A stretch of DNA of 64,000 nucleotides, from NCBI RefSeq assembly GCF_001649575.2, contig NC_051434.1, positions 11,874,761-11,938,760 of the forward strand. Reading direction: 5' to 3'. The position numbers and the translations under genes were made by a program. The DNA comes from Kryptolebias marmoratus (lineage: Eukaryota; Chordata; Actinopteri; Cyprinodontiformes; Rivulidae). A model generated the notes under the pieces. It searched no databases. It saw only the letters and a list, made by a program, of their open reading frames with translations, and had not been told where the DNA came from. Below, piece by piece: positions 35,560-49,479 of this stretch; positions within the stretch are counted from its first letter, which is position 1; each line of letters opens with the position of its first letter.

Positions 35560-35810
35560 CCTCCACCTCTCATGACTGATTTGCATCCTATGATTGAAAC
35601 GAGTTGGAGTCGTTTTGGTCCAACTTTGAAATGTCACACTTAGTTTGTTATGGATGACTCTCAGCTACTATCACACCATTTGTTAGCTCAGTTTCTGTAA
35701 AAACTGACTGATTCATATCCTTTTTTTTTGTTTCAGTTGGCTGTGGTGGCCATGTTGAATTTCATTGAAGCCGAAAGTTAAGATGTAGAGGCTCGTTAAG
35801 GGATATACTG
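35560..35810 (-). repeat. Dispersed repeat family A, reverse copy
   Basis: Contains, reversed, GATGACTCTCAGCTACTATC, ACACCATTTGTTAGCTCAG, AACTGACTGATTCATATCC and TGTGGTGGCCATGTTGAA. These are shared with the reverse copy at 61690-62000 and with the forward copies. Confidence 0.65.
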
Positions 35811-37874
35811 TCATTACTTTCAGGAGACATTTTGCTAACGCTACAAAACAAAAACATCATCACCTTTTGATTTTGGCAATGTGTAATATGACAGAAGTCA
35901 ACTTGACAGGGGAGAGAAGATCTTTGTCTGCATACGACAGGTCAGCTGCTGCAGTTGTTTTTTTAATTATTTAATTTATTTATTGTCATCAGTGCTGCTG
36001 ACATGTTTCTGCCAGGTCAGGGAGGCTAGTGACGCCATTAACAGTTTCCCATTTAGACTTTCATTAGACGTCCACTGCTTTCTAATCTTTGACGCACACG
36101 TGATTGAAAGTCCTATAAGCTGCACGTTTCCACATACGACGTGCTTATGTCTGGAAACGATGCATGCATGAGTGCATTCGCCGCGGCCAGCAGCAGGCCG
36201 AGTGTGTGCCTGCGTGACGTTTGTACGCGTGTGTGCGAGCCCCGGGATTTAGCCGGGCAGATGTAAGTAATCAGTCCCTGAGCGGAGGCTCTTTATCCCT
36301 TTATCCCCCGTCAGTGGAGCCATCGGTAGACCGAGCAGGCCCGGTCCAGTCCCCCCCACCTCCACTGGTGGTGCACAACTGGGTGGCGGTGCTGATGATG
36401 GGACTGGAGAGGCGCTCTGGGGCTGTTAACGCAGCTACAGGTCCGAGAGCTGAGGTCAGTTAGTGTGAGGTGAGGAGGAAGGAGGAGCAGATGTCCCGAC
36501 AAGGTGTGGAGCCGGTCCGATCAAACCAGCGCTTCCTGATGGGTGTTCAAATCATGCATGCACCCTTAGACTCCTAGCACCGCCGACAATACATCTTTGC
36601 TTTAAAACCAGAGCGTTTGAGGTGGAAAAGAAGCAGGAAGGATTATAACAACCGGGAGGCTTAACAGTGATGCACAGGCTGGTCTTCTGTTGCAACTTGT
36701 GATGTGTGAGTGTTGGCTTTAGTGTAGCCAAGGACTGATACTGTAACTCTACAGGCTTAGAGGATCAAAGCTTTGGACAGGAAACCCTGGAAGAAGATGG
36801 AAGGGAGACTTTGGACAGTGCTAGGCTAGGCTATGCTAGTTTACCAGATTAAGAAATGAGTGACAGCACTCTTTTGGCTCCTTTCAGAGCAAATAATTAA
36901 CCGGTCTGAGTAGGTTTTTTTTGAATGCATCTTCAACTAAAAAGTCATATTCCTCAAAAAGTGTCATCGACTCACGCTGAATTTACAGCATTTCTCTATA
37001 AATAAAGTCACGCTTGTGCAGCTGCGTGACAGAACGACATGATTTCTCTATTGAGGAAAGACTTGTTATGAAACTGAAGCACAAGGACTGTTTAGGAATA
37101 TTGTGATGCATTTGATAAAAGCAACATTAAAGTCTCAGGGGGGGGGGGGAAATCCACAAAGCTTTCTTTTGAAATAGAAGTTCACAAACACACTCATTAA
37201 GGTTGTCTGTTTCCGAAAAAAAAAACCTCTTTCAAAACAAACAGGAGCTAACAGTGACATTACAATAAAAGCGAACACTTTGAAGTCTGTTCGGTTTTTA
37301 AAAGGAGGAGAATCAACCTGGTGCCACAGTCTGTTCAGGGTGACGCCGTTTCCTCCATTTTGCATTAATGAAGTGAACGAGTGAGGAGGAGCGCAGTTCG
37401 CCAACACCCGCCGTCCAACTGGAATCACATACTTTAGATTTGACTCTGTGATGGAAGGAAAAAGTTGATTTTTGCCTCATCCGAATAGTTTTATAAATCG
37501 GAATTAAACATGACAGGCTTTCTTCGCTGATCCAATTACCTTTTGGTCGTCTTGTTTGTGATTATTCTAATCTCATGTGAGACAACAAGCAAATTAGTCT
37601 TTCCTCTTTGCAACTTCACTCCTGAGATCACTTTAACAAGAGTTTTTTTTCTTCTTCTTCTGTTCTGTGGAGGAAATTGTACTTTCAGAGGAAGTTATTA
37701 AAGGGACTGATGCAGCTGCGGAGTTTGGAGGGTGGATTGGGTCATAAAAATATCCTTTGGTTTCCACGCAACCTGGACTTTAAGTAAGAATTCGACAAAA
37801 ACGACTCTGATTAATGAAGCGAAATGGTGGGGAAAATGTTTTAATCTAAAAGAAAATAATAAATATGTAAGAAT

Positions 37875-39035
37875 GGTGTGTGGATATCTATTCAGCCCCC
37901 ACAAAAACTCAGCTAAACTGTGTCCTCACCAGTTAAAGCAGCTCGTCTCTTCAGTAACGTTTCCATGAAGTCTGAACATCAAACACTGGAGGTTTTTTGT
38001 TTTTTTTTTCATTCTTCGTTACTAAACTTCTCCAGCTCCTTCAGGTTGGATGCTGATTATATCCATCAGTCTTTAAATCAAACCGCAGCTGCTCAGTTGG
38101 ATTGAGGTCTGAGGTTTGAGTCATTCTAGGACATTTACCTGTTTTTTGTTTTTCTCTATATTTTTTTTCCATCTATCTATTAAATCTGATCAGTTTGATA
38201 TAAAACATCCCCACACCATGATGCTGCCACCACCGTGCTTCACTGTAGAGATGGTGTTCTCGGTATAATGAGGCGGTAGATTAGCGTCAGACGTGGTGTT
38301 TTCTTTGATCTAGAAGTTAGTTTGGTCTCATCTGACCACAGCACCTTCTTCCACACGTTTGGGGAAGAAATTCCAAACCATCTTTCTTTCTTTATTCGGT
38401 AATTTTCCTGCCTCTCTCTTATGAAGCCCGGCTCTGTGCAGCTGATGGTGGACAGATACTCCCACCTCGGCTCCATCAGGAGCATCTTTGATCTCCTGGA
38501 TGCTGGTCTACACTAGATTCTCAGTCGTTCAGGACACGGCATATCCCCACCAAACAAGCAAACAAAATTAGACAAAACAGGACTTTATTCTGTAGCTGAA
38601 GACGTTTCGCCTCCTCACCCACTCACCCAAGGAGCTTCCTCAGTTCAGAACTGGAGAAAGTGAAATTCTAAATATTAAACTTTATGAGATGCAGTTTCAG
38701 ATGTAAGGAGAAACGTCTTCAACTACAGAAAACAGGATGTTTCTGGTTTATTGTTCTACTGTCCGGTCTGAGTTTTAGTGGATGATCCTCTCTTGGCAGG
38801 TTTGCTGTGGCATCATATTTTCATTTCCTATTAATGGAATAATGGATTAGATTATACAGAGCGATAGATCTATCAGCCCTGATCTGTACTCCACAACCTC
38901 CAGGTGATAAACTAGTGTTTGATTCAGGGCTTTTAAATCATTTGACACGTAGATTCCTCTCAGGGGAATCTTATTTAACAGATTATGTGGCTTCTGAGTA
39001 GTTTGGGCTCTAAAGCAGCGTCCACTTTTTTGTCC
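37875..39035 (-). mobile_element. Tc1-like transposon remnant, interrupted
   Basis: The minus strand encodes VLWSDETK (about 38320-38350) and, further on, [11 protein letters not shown] (about 38207-38241), the Tc1 catalytic-core blocks in correct order. The left end ATCTATTCAGCCCCC and the right-hand block with TTGGCAGGTTTGCTGTGG (38796-38813) and TTATGTGGCTTCTGAG (38982-38998) match parts of a common fish Tc1 family that I recall. Frames are broken. The segment between about 38515 and 38770 is foreign to this family and is described separately. Confidence 0.7.
38515..38770. mobile_element. Penelope-like element tail nested in the Tc1 remnant
   Basis: Read in reverse, it contains TGAACTGAGGAAGCTCCTTG, GGCGAAACGTCTTCAGCTACAG and ACGACTGAGAATCTAG. 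This is the 3' portion I associate with fish Penelope-like elements. A second GAGAAACGTCTTCAACTACAG occurs in the opposite direction at 38711-38731, so the insert has inverted arms (about 38580-38620 and 38708-38745). Family assignment is from memory. Confidence 0.45.
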
Positions 39036-40500
39036 GATCATGCCGTACGTCTGAACACTGCGGTCCTCCTGAGACGACGACGGCGGTGACCTCCGCTCAG
39101 AGATCTTGCACGCAGAAAGAAGTTGCCTACCCTGTCGCCCCCCCTTCGAAGGACGAGATGCAACATGTCATGTTTGTGCGCATGTTGCAAGCCTGAAACC
39201 ACTGAGCAATGTGCTTGTTCACAGGAGGCTGAACGCCCCCCCTTAAGCGCATGAAAGGCACTCTGTCGTTTTGTCGGAGGAAGTTAGGGTCTCTGTTAAA
39301 AGGCATTACCGTAATGGGGGTCACTGTGCTGCTAAACATCGGTCTTAAATCAAAGGGTGGGTGTTTGACGCTGTTAAAGTCTTACGGTTGAGGAGAATTT
39401 GTTGTTTTACAACGAGAGCCTTTTTTCCCCCCACAGAGGATCCTCCCGTTGAACTTGCTGATTAAGATTCCTTATGAAAGGATCTGACATGAACAAACAA
39501 AGCGGCATCTTTGAGTATGTCAGGGCTTGATACTTTCTGCCACGGGTGATCTAAATATCTGACATCTTTTTAGTGCTGCTGCGGCGACCCGCAAAGGTCA
39601 GCAAAGATTGCCTGTCACCACTCCCCGCGAGAGTCTGAATGTTCCAGGATAGCAGGAAAGTGCAGCGCATGACGGCGAGGAGGAGGAGGAGGAGGAGGAG
39701 GAGGAGGAGGAGGAGGAGGAGGAGGAGTACTCTGCAGGCACACAAAGTGCTGAGTGTGGCTGTATCCGCTGACCCGACACAGATAGTGGGGATCAATGTG
39801 CAGCAGCCCTGCTCATACAACCACCGGGATCTCAGGGGAGAATCAGAGAGAGAGAGAGGCAGAAACATGTGGGGCTATTAAGATGGAAATCCCAAAATAG
39901 GGTTATATCATCTTCTGGTGCAGGAAGAGGAAATGACCACCCTCTTCATTCTTATAATGTAATGTCATTTGCATTGCTTCTCTGAGGCTAAATAGTTTAA
40001 TGGCTATAAAAAAAAAAGCAGTTGCATGCAATAAATTTGTGCAACAGATCTGTTAAGAGCCCTTCTGTTTTTACGTCGGATATATTACGCTCAATATGAT
40101 ATTGTTTTTAATTCAGTGTTTACCCACTCCCGTTCACAGAAGCACTGAAGGAGGATGCTTCACACTTTGGGAAAGTTACATTCAAGCAGTAATTGCTGAC
40201 CTTTGTCTGAGTCAGGCTGCCAGTAGCCCGGAGGGCCTGAGTGAGACAATCATAAATGCGAAGCCTCTTGATGAAAGGCTTTTATGTGCCCTGAAGCTGG
40301 CTTTACAACAAATACTGCGACACACACACACGCACACACACAGCAGTTCACATAATTGAAACACGCAGCACATACTTTCACACATATGGTCGTGAGTGTT
40401 CTCAAGCGGCACCCCAGTAGCACTGCCTAAAGACAGGATATTGTGGTCATTTGAGCGTTTATGCGTGAATTTTTGTTCAGCTCCAGTAAAAATGGATTCA
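39036..40500. other. Intron 1 sequence with GGA array, no gene recognised
   Basis: Contains the (GGA)n run at 39677-39727 and a CA-rich stretch near 40319-40341. No coding support. Confidence 0.45.
39677..39727. repeat. (GAG)n trinucleotide repeat, about 17 units
   Basis: Direct, nearly perfect GAG/GGA run. It produces long Arg- or Ser-rich false open frames on both strands. Confidence 0.93.
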
Positions 40501-41170
40501 CCGCCTCATCACACCGTGCTTCACATCAGATGTTGGGATAGAACTTGCAACTAAATACTTTTTTTTTTTTTCCTTCAGTAAGTTTTGTAATCTTTTAATG
40601 AGACAAAACTGAGAAATTTTAAGAAAAGGTTCGAGTTATTTTGGCCAAGGTTGTTCTCCTCTTTTTGTTTTTGTTCATTCAGTCATGGAAAAAAAAGAGT
40701 CTATCCTCCTTTCAATGTTAGGCTTTTACATATCAGGACATAATAAAAAGGATCTGACTCTAACCTTAAGTGTACAGAAACGTAGAACAGATTTCACCAA
40801 GTCTTAATTTATTAAACAACCCAACCAGGACAGATTAAATCGCAATAGCAACTGTCAGGCACAGCGGTGGAGGGGTAATGATTTGGGCGGAGCACAGATT
40901 TCTGTGAACCAAAGAAATTTGGTTCACAGAAAGTTTAATCACAGTCATTTAGTTTTTCACGCTTTTTTATTTTTGTTTTTTAATAAATATGACGGGGTGG
41001 AATCTGTTGTTTCTGCAAACTTGAGGTTTGATTTAACAAAATGTTAGAACCTGACAAAAAAAACCTAAATCATTTTTATGTTCTAATACATAAAAACCAA
41101 GATTGAAGAGTGGATTTTATTTTTTTTTTCTCCTTTTCCCATGACTGTCTGGTGTTAAATGACAATGAGA
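40500..41170 (+). mobile_element. Possible Tc1-like or MITE remnant
   Basis: ACAGCGGTGGAGGGGTAATGATTTGGGC at 40861-40888 would encode SGGGVMIWA, resembling the Tc1 [10 protein letters not shown] block. The later GTTGTTTCTGCAAACTTGAGG...TTTGATTTAACAAAATG resembles a fish repeat I recall. No open transposase frame or clear ends. Confidence 0.35.
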
Positions 41171-44170
41171 AATGATGTCAAAGCAATTTAATCCTAAAAG
41201 GGTAAAAAAAAAAAAAAAAAGTCAATCTCTTATCCACCTACACCTTTTACTACAATAGATGTGAATTCTTGATCATTCTTTCATTTGAGAGCCGGTCATA
41301 AAGCTTTAAGTGTCCTCATCTTCCGTGATGCATGACTGTACAATTACTCTGAGTAATACCTCGCTGCTAGAATACGCACTACTTTTGTTTTATGGTGTTT
41401 TTACCACAATCTCTTCATAAACAAGGTCAACTAGGGGAGTAGACTGTGTTCTGTTCAATTTATTCTCATTGTGTCTGCAAGGATTTAGCTAATTTAAAGG
41501 ATTTATAGCTTGTAAACTCATACTGCAGTGTCTGATGTCCTCAAGTTGAGTGAGTTGGGTAAAACGCGACAGGTAGATGAAACAAGGAAGTCCTTTTTGC
41601 TGCACGTGAAGCGCTCAGAATCGTGTGTTTGTGCGTGCTGCGGGTTAGAGAAGACTGTGTTTTTTCGGGCTTTAGGATGGATGTGTAGGTGTGGGCACCT
41701 CTGTGAATATCTGCCCGGTTGGTGAATGCGACGCTACAAGATGGACTGAATCATCCCCGCGCTGACATTATTAGAAAAAAAAAAAAGAGAGAGAGAGAGA
41801 GAGAGGGAAAAAAAAAAAATCAGGCAATTACGCAGAATGCTGTTAAGCACGTCATTGTCATCACAGTAGATCTTTCTGATGTATTCCTGCTACTGATCTG
41901 CTTTAGCGCCAAAGGCTAGAATCTAATTTAGTTTTTTTTTTTTTTTTGTCAGCTCACTGAAATAAGTAATTTACACTCAAGTGCCCTAATATTAGACGGT
42001 CTTATTCATGGTGAGATCAGTGGGCTGTGCAGTGCTGTGAAGCAACATTTTGGTGTTATATAACTCCCCCCAAACTAGTATTGTTACAAAAAAAAGTAAA
42101 AAAATGGACTCGGTACTCAACAGCTAGGTTTTAAATGAATTTGTCGTTGTCGTCATCCTGTTTCGTCTCGCCTGCAGATGCTTTGACAGACACATCTGTT
42201 GGCATGTCCTCTCTGCATATTTTATTTTATTTTTTTTACAAGCTTCTACTGTCATGCATAATGACTCCGAAAGGTGGCAAATCAGGCATCTGGCTGTCAT
42301 CAGCGTTCAACAAATAGTTGCTCTCCCGGTGTACCATAGTACTCAGAGGCACACTTGTTGGGAAATCACCCAGGAAACGAAGCGAGGCTGGCTGAATGGA
42401 TGAAGAGCTGTGGGAGGCAGAAAATGGTCACCGTGGGAGAGAGAGGATGTACACTGAAAGCTGAAGGATGAGCTGAAGTTCTGAAAATAATACATCACGC
42501 AAGACCGGAGACGTATAAAGAGAAAATTGCCTCCTTTTTTTCTTTTGTATTTTCATAATAAAGGTAAAAAAAAATGACGTTGTTGCATCAAGTGTGAGTC
42601 AGTTTATCAAGTGGTGCTGCTGGTGCATCTGTAAGGTTGGGACTGATCCTCAGCCAGCGTTCCTCTGGCCTGTTTGGCTGCAAAGTGCTGGAAAAAACAC
42701 AAATTCTGCGACACGTGGCGTGAGCGTTGTTTGAAGGTGTAGGCTTATCTCGAACGGTTAAACGCTTCCATCCCATTCGTGACCTTCCGGCTCCAGTTTT
42801 CAGCACGCAGAACTTGTTTTGTGTGCTCATGGTTACCGACCTCGGGGGAAAATGTCCTCGTCGGGAGAATTTCCGCCGGCAAAACGAGTTGAAAAGGATC
42901 ACCTTTGTTAGCGCTTTTAAACTCTTCGAGCACAGCACTGCCCTGAACTCGTCACTCCTCCTCGTATGTGAACACGACGAGCTTCCAGACGCCACGTTTA
43001 CCCCCCCCCGTTCCTGTCCTGTGAGTGGACGAGTGAAAAGGATTACTGTGGAACGGCTGCACCGTAGTCATTAGAGATTGGACGAATGCTCGCTGCACGT
43101 CCCCCGTCTGTCGGGCTCAAGAGGACGTCGCAAACAGCAATAAGCGGAGTGTGCGTCCTTGCTTCTGTAATTATATTAAAGCTCGTATAAATCTTTTGCC
43201 AAAAAAAAATATCGAAATGAAAGAGCCAAACGATGCTCTGTGGAGGACGGTGCTTCTTTACTTACAGGTGCTCACGTTAGGCGACCACAGGTGTTTGATT
43301 CTCTGCGTGTGTGTGTGTATGATTGTAGCACGCGTGCGTTCTGTTCTCAGGGGTCAGAGCTGTTCAGCATTCGTTCCCCGAGGACAGCTCGGTCGTCATG
43401 GCCACAGTTGGGACGTATGGAGCCTCGGGCAGGTGTCATCGAAGAATAATGGTCCCTCTCGCCTCCTCGCTCTCTTTCTCACCGCGACGTGGATACACTC
43501 CACGTCAAACACGTACACACACACACGTATACGGACACTAAACATGGCTGCAGCAGCACGTAAACCCAACGCGTACCTCTGTGTTTCAGGTCTAAGTCGG
43601 TCTCTGTTTCCACAAAACAAATCCTCTTGATGACAGCAGCACTTTACTAAGCAAGGTCATCCTGAAAAGCTCCGAATCAACATCCTTTATTTGTTGTTTT
43701 TCCTCAGAAGATACTGTTGTCTAGACATCTGTTTGGGGATATATTTTTAGAATCTAGGCTTGCTCTGTTGTTAGTGTACATTTATGCGTCCCTCCCCCCC
43801 CATCCAAAGAATATCTTTGAATCTTTTTAACTCTTCAGGGGTCTAAAAGTGGTCTCTCCTTCAGAGGTTACAGACCAACATTTTATTATGAAATGGTAAC
43901 AGGAAGTAAGACGGTTGAAGCTCAAGCCAGTTTATAACATGTTACTGAACAAGCTTTAGTTGAAGCACGTACAATATTTACACATTTAAATCTTTCAGAT
44001 CTGTGTGGAGGAACAACACTGAAAATAAAATCTTATTTCAAATTGAAGCTCTTGTTTGAATGCATAAAAGCCACCTTATGTATTTCACGTGAAAGAAACT
44101 AAATTTTCAAGGTTTAATTTCTTTATGAAGCACATTTAAAAACCAAACTGCAACCAACGTGCTGAAAATT
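41171..44170. other. Intron 1 sequence, no gene recognised
   Basis: Contains A- and GA-rich runs near 41776-41818 and short GT stretches near 43305-43320. The open frames 42727-43074 and 43151-43630 lack recognisable domains. Confidence 0.45.
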
Positions 44171-44179
44171 CAAACATCA

Positions 44180-44600
44180 GAAGAAAGTAAACATATCCAT
44201 AAAGCAATATTGAAATCGACTCGCGCTGGGTGGAATGTCTGTGAGAACAGATTTGTTTTTTATAAAAGATTTAAAATCAGGAAGTGAAGACGTCTGTTTA
44301 ATGTTCGGGGTCAGATTCTTCCAGCGTTTCGGAGCCACAACAGGAAAAAAAAAACCCCTGATCTGATCTCCTCTGAGCTTCAACCTGGTTTTCATCTGTT
44401 CAGATGACCGAAGTGCCCGAGAAGGAACATAAGGTCGAAGTAAGTTGGAGAGATGTGAGGGTGCGAGGCCATTGAGGCGTTTATAAGTCAACAGGAGAAT
44501 TTAAACATAAATTCAGTGGCGCGCAGGAAGCCAGTGAAGATCAGCGAAGTGTCTTCAAACCTACGAGTTCCTGTTACAAGTCAGCTTGTTTAGCTTTTGG
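44180..44600 (-). mobile_element. L2-like LINE C-terminal fragment
   Basis: The minus-strand frame 44177-44491 begins MTYKRLNGLAPSHLSNLLRP and continues with PSRALRSSEQ, RLKLRGDQIRG and VAPKRWKNL. This matches the reverse-transcriptase C-terminal region of fish L2-type LINEs (YKALNGLAPSYLSDLL...RALRS...APKLWNSLP). Upstream on the same strand a frame-shifted LHWLPAR lies at about 44522-44542. The rest of the element is absent. Confidence 0.75.
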
Positions 44601-47600
44601 TGTTTCTAACCAGCAGCCTTCAGATTGTTCCTTGTGCGGTCTGAAGGATTTCTCTGCGTTAAGGGGGACGTGTTTACGAGTAAATTATGGAAGTGATGCG
44701 ATCTATTCCTCTTAGTGAGACCAATTAGGTGACAAACTGCAGCTCTTTGCTGTGCAATGTTTGATACGCAGCAGACATTTGTTCGTCTACCAACTGCACA
44801 TAGCTGCCATTCTCCCCCCCACCCCTCGCCCCCTTCTCTGACTGCAGTAAGAAGAAAGCATTCGGCGAGCCTATTGTGTGCCAAGAGCGAGAACGATACT
44901 CGGTCGAATCGCAGATGTAATGTACACACACTCCGAGCTATGCTCCCTAAGTGCACAGTCGTAACGGTAAACACATCTGGCCGCACAAAGCAGGCAGTCG
45001 TACCACATATGATCACAAAAGGCTGTGCTGTGATAGAGAGAGCATTTCCAACCGAGCTCTGAGTCGGTCCTCAGATTGGCACGGGTTTGTGTGCTTCTGT
45101 GTGTGTGTGTGTGTGTGTGTAGCTTTATAAATGGATAAATTGATGGTAGAACAGATGAACTTATTCTTATGTTGGATCAGGGGACTTTCAGTTGTGTTCA
45201 GAGCATTTTGTCTTGAGCAATTTGAACTATCTGGGGGGGAAAAATAAACTCCAAACCATAACACATCACTCTGTCTCTCACACACACACACACGTATACA
45301 CAAACACATCAGTGCACAGTGAAATGGCTAAACTCTAACTGCTGCTCCTGAAACAAACTGTTAGTGACCTTGTGCTGCTCTGCCCACTTTTCTTCTTCTG
45401 CATCCACCAGACTTGTAATGGAGTTTTCAGTTTTGTGCTCGCAGCGCTGACAAACACGGAACAATCTGAAGCACAGCGGATGGGTTTTGGAGACGTTGTG
45501 TCAGTGTTCGCACGGGTTCAGGGCACGACATCTGCCAGTCATTAGTTACTCATAGGCAGTTACTTTGCACTTCACGCTTTATTATAATAAACGTAGCTGG
45601 AGGACATGAAATGTTCGTTCAGTCTCATCCGCACACATCAGATCAAAGCACTGACAGTGAGCCGAGGCTTTTAGTCTTAGAGGCAACAGAATACGCTCGA
45701 TCTTTATCCAAATCAGAACAGACGGGTTTCACGTGTACAAATACTCACATAAAAGTACAGGGAACAAGTGACATCAGTACACCCCATCGTTAAAGTGACC
45801 CCGCCTTCTCTTGTTTCACAAGACCTGTTCTACAAAAGCCGCTATGTTGTTTTTCAGTTTTTTTTTTTTTTGGGACTGCGCACCGGAGATGTGCGGCTTT
45901 AAGTCCCGCCTTCTCCTCCACACATTCATGGTGTTACATGACTTGTCTTTTAAGCATGAACTGACTAATTACAACTCGACGTGTTAGGAAACTAAAAACC
46001 TGAACGTGCAGCAGCAAGGTAAGAGCTGCACGAATCAACAGGAATAATAAAGAGAGTTGGCTTCCATTGAGGGGGCGGGGCTTAAACCAGCTGACAGGGT
46101 TGGCTTCAACTTCTGAGTTCAGATCGGGGATCTCATAACGTACAGTCTCAACTAACACTGAAGTCAGATGATAGTTTTGAAAGATGATTTGCAATAAAAC
46201 CAAGATCCTTTACATTTCTTGCTTCTCAGGATGACTGATGTGAATCAAACTGATCAGGTCAGAGTGTTTAAACAATAACCCACTGAGCTGAAAGCTGCAC
46301 TTCCATCTTTTTATTTTTATTTTACACCCTGTAGTGTAAATACAGTCCTGATATAAAACTGGAAAGCTCACAAAGAAATGTTCTATTAATTAATACAGAA
46401 CAATTCGTTCTGGGATGTTTCCACACTATTGATTCTGTTTGGGTCTGATTGTCTTTTTTTCCCCCCCTTCCCCTCCACATTGGTGTCAGCGTGGCAGACA
46501 ACAAATAAATGAACTTATAATTCAAGGAGCAAGACGCCTCACGGCCTCTCCAGCCTCCTTGTGCTCCAGCTACAAACTGCTGGCGATTATGAACGTGTTC
46601 GTTTCCACCTGGGTTTCAGCCCTGCCATTCATGCTCTCTTGGTGTGAGCTTTATGCAGAACGCAAGCAGATAGCTGCTGCTGCTGCACATTCCCTTTTTG
46701 CATGTTTCGCAAATTAGTTTACATTTTCAAGACCTGACCATTCCCTTTAAAGGTCGAAATTGGTGTCATTTGCACTTTAAGAACCGAAATGAGTGAAAAC
46801 ATCACCTCACTGCTCAAAAATGATGCTCAATAAACAGTTTGAATGTAGCTAAAAACCATTTATTCTAACAATTTGGACAGAATTTATGATGTTGAGCTAA
46901 GAAAAGCTTGTTTCCAGAATGTTCTGGTTTGTGCAACATAACTCATTAAAATCTGTTTCCACTGCTCCCATGTCTGAAGAAGAATATAACAAAAGTTAAT
47001 TTTCATGTAGTTATTTTTAAGGCAGACTTTTAGTGTCTCCATCTCAGACTTATGTGGTTCTGCCACTGTTTACATAATTTCTGCTCCTCTATCCAAACAC
47101 AGAGCCGCCTTTTGCCAGGGACCAGTTCCTCCATCAATATGTATTGATTTCATGGCGAAATGCAGAATGATGGCGGAGTGCCTGTTTTTCTTCCTCTGAC
47201 AAAAATCCAAAAACAATTGATGCCATCGTTCTGCTGCGACTTAAACGGGCAGCTTGTTGACAGCTCGGATCCGTCTAAAACCTTCCATTACTTCCTTTAC
47301 GAGCAGCCGAACGATCCGGCTTTATGTACGCGGCATCTTTCAAACAAATCAGACGTCGTTCAAAGGGCTTTTATGAAAGTTTGGACTAGAGCGGGGAATG
47401 AAAATAAGAGGATTACTTAGACCCCTGCGTCCATGGAAAAGGTTCTTTTTGAAAAGTTAATCAGATGCAATGATATAAAAACAGATGTTTTAAATACGAG
47501 ACTTTAAAAAAAAAAAACAACACAGAGAGAACTGATATTCTAAAACGGCCCAATGTTTTAGTCCAATCAGACTTTAAGTAGACGTTTAATGGTCTTCTGT

Positions 47601-48354
47601 TTTCACGTTTTCTTGCGGGCTGTGTTTCATGGGCACGGTGGGATTCTTCAGGAATCCACTCCTGGGGTTTTCACCGCCGCTGCCAAGAAACATCGGTCGT
47701 CAGTATCTCTGCCAGTGTCTTTTATGGAACGCTTTAATTTATGAAAAGCCAAAGAAAAAAGCCCATCTGTGCTCAGCCCCCCCCCGTCACTTTAGACCTA
47801 TACAAGATAGATAAAGCCAATAAATCACCATGGTATCACATGCGTAATATATTGGGTCAATGAAGTGACATTAGAGAAAAAGAACTCCTTTTTTTTATTG
47901 TAATGTGAGAACATCCGTTGCATGCACGGGTTCTTTTTTTTTGTGTGTATTCAGATGATTATTGGGCTTTTGTAAGCTTAAAGTGCCTCAGTATTGTGTG
48001 ATTGATGTGATCAAGGGACAGGGATCACTGATTGGGTTGATGACACCCCAATCTGTGAGAAGGAAGGATGCCCATCATGTTAATTCACCCGAGAGCAGTT
48101 GGACATTGAGTTCGATTTCATTATTCCACATAGAGTAGATAATTCCAGGGGCTATCGGGCTGCCTGGAGGACATTATTCCTACACTGTATTAACATTTCG
48201 GTTCACATCCACAGAAACCTTCGCAGTCCCGCGCTGATGGAGTTGTAAACAAGCAATCGTTCAGCCTGATACTGTTTTATACCTGACATTAGAGTTCTGT
48301 CAGCTGTGATGGTCTTGTTGAACCTGAGGAATTGCATTTCCTGTAAAAACAAAT
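44601..48354. other. Intron 1 sequence, no gene recognised
   Basis: Short GT (45103-45120) and CA runs, otherwise unique AT-rich sequence. 47990-48300 has a unique, low-repeat look. No coding support. Confidence 0.45.
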
Positions 48355-48435
48355 TAAAGCAATAGTTGTTGTTTTTTTCTTAAGTGGGATTCTGTGGACA
48401 GGTTATGAACGGCGATCCTTCCTGTTGTAGACGGG
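48355..48435 (-). repeat. Dispersed repeat family B, partial reverse copy
   Basis: AAGCAATAGTTGTTG, TTAAGTGGGATTCT, GGACAGGTTATGAAC and CCTGTTGTAG align in order with the copy at 57690-57800. Confidence 0.5.
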
Positions 48436-49479
48436 GCATTCAATGACCTCGTTTTTGAAGGTGTACAAATTAAAGTTGTCGCTGAGCTGAAGCTGTGGCC
48501 GACTGGTTAGTGAACGACTTTCACGAGGGAGTGTTCAGAATGTCTCAAACGTTTGTGGCGTACTTGCGTGAGGCACAGAAATGCGCAGCGTTGCCACTTG
48601 AATTCTGAACACGTTCAAAGAGCTTGTGCAGGCAATTTTCTCTCAAAACGGTTGTTGCAGGCATGTCAAAGCCTTATCAATTTAGTTCCTGTAAATTATA
48701 GAGCACTGGAGGTTATTTTGACACCTGGATGGGGAGGTCTGCTGTGACAGGTCTTAAAAAAAAAAAACACACGGTTGATTTAACAAACGAAAAGTTAAAC
48801 TGGTTTGAATTTGCCTCTTCTTTTTCTACAGTGTATTCCAGGAGAAGAAATCATAAATGTGTGGGTGTTTTTCTAGGTGGGCAACAAAATAATCTGCCCT
48901 GCCTAAGAGTCAGTTTTACAAACCCTGCACAAAAAAAAGGCGACAATTTTCAAAAACTGGTTGCTGAAAACGTGGCCCCACGGCTCGCTGATCCCTTGAA
49001 TTCAGTGAGACGGCAACAAAAACGTTGCCAATTTTCTTGCAATTCTGTGTCACCGACAGTGGCAGCCCAGTGAGAGTAAAGTACTCAGGTTGCACCAGAT
49101 GTGCTACAGCCAGCTGCCACTGCTGCCATTTGCACTTATAAATAAACACAAAATTGTGTTTCTAGGTGACTTTTTTTGTTTATTTTATTAGTTTGTAGTT
49201 ATTCTTTGAAACTATTTGATTTGCTTCCTAAATTTTAATCTAATTCTCTGAATTTTCTTTCTTTTAAATGTAATTTCTGCTTCTAGTGTATTTTCCTGCG
49301 TCTGTAACATACCTTTAGTTGTCCTGTGTACGAATGGTGCTATACAAATAAGCTCGCCTTGCCAGTAAACGACTATGGAATACAACTTTCTTAGCTATAA
49401 AAGGATTTATAAAATGTTGGCAGGATCTACTGTGAAATGTTTGGGACTGGAGTTGTTTAAAATCGGCAGAAATCCACTT
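48436..49479. other. Intron 1 sequence, no gene recognised
   Basis: Unique-looking AT-rich sequence between two family B copies. The open frame at 48729-49073 shows no domain. Confidence 0.4.

Noticed and set aside
39551..39881. Poly-Ser/Leu or poly-Arg open frames
   Set aside because: Produced by the GAG trinucleotide array read in different frames.
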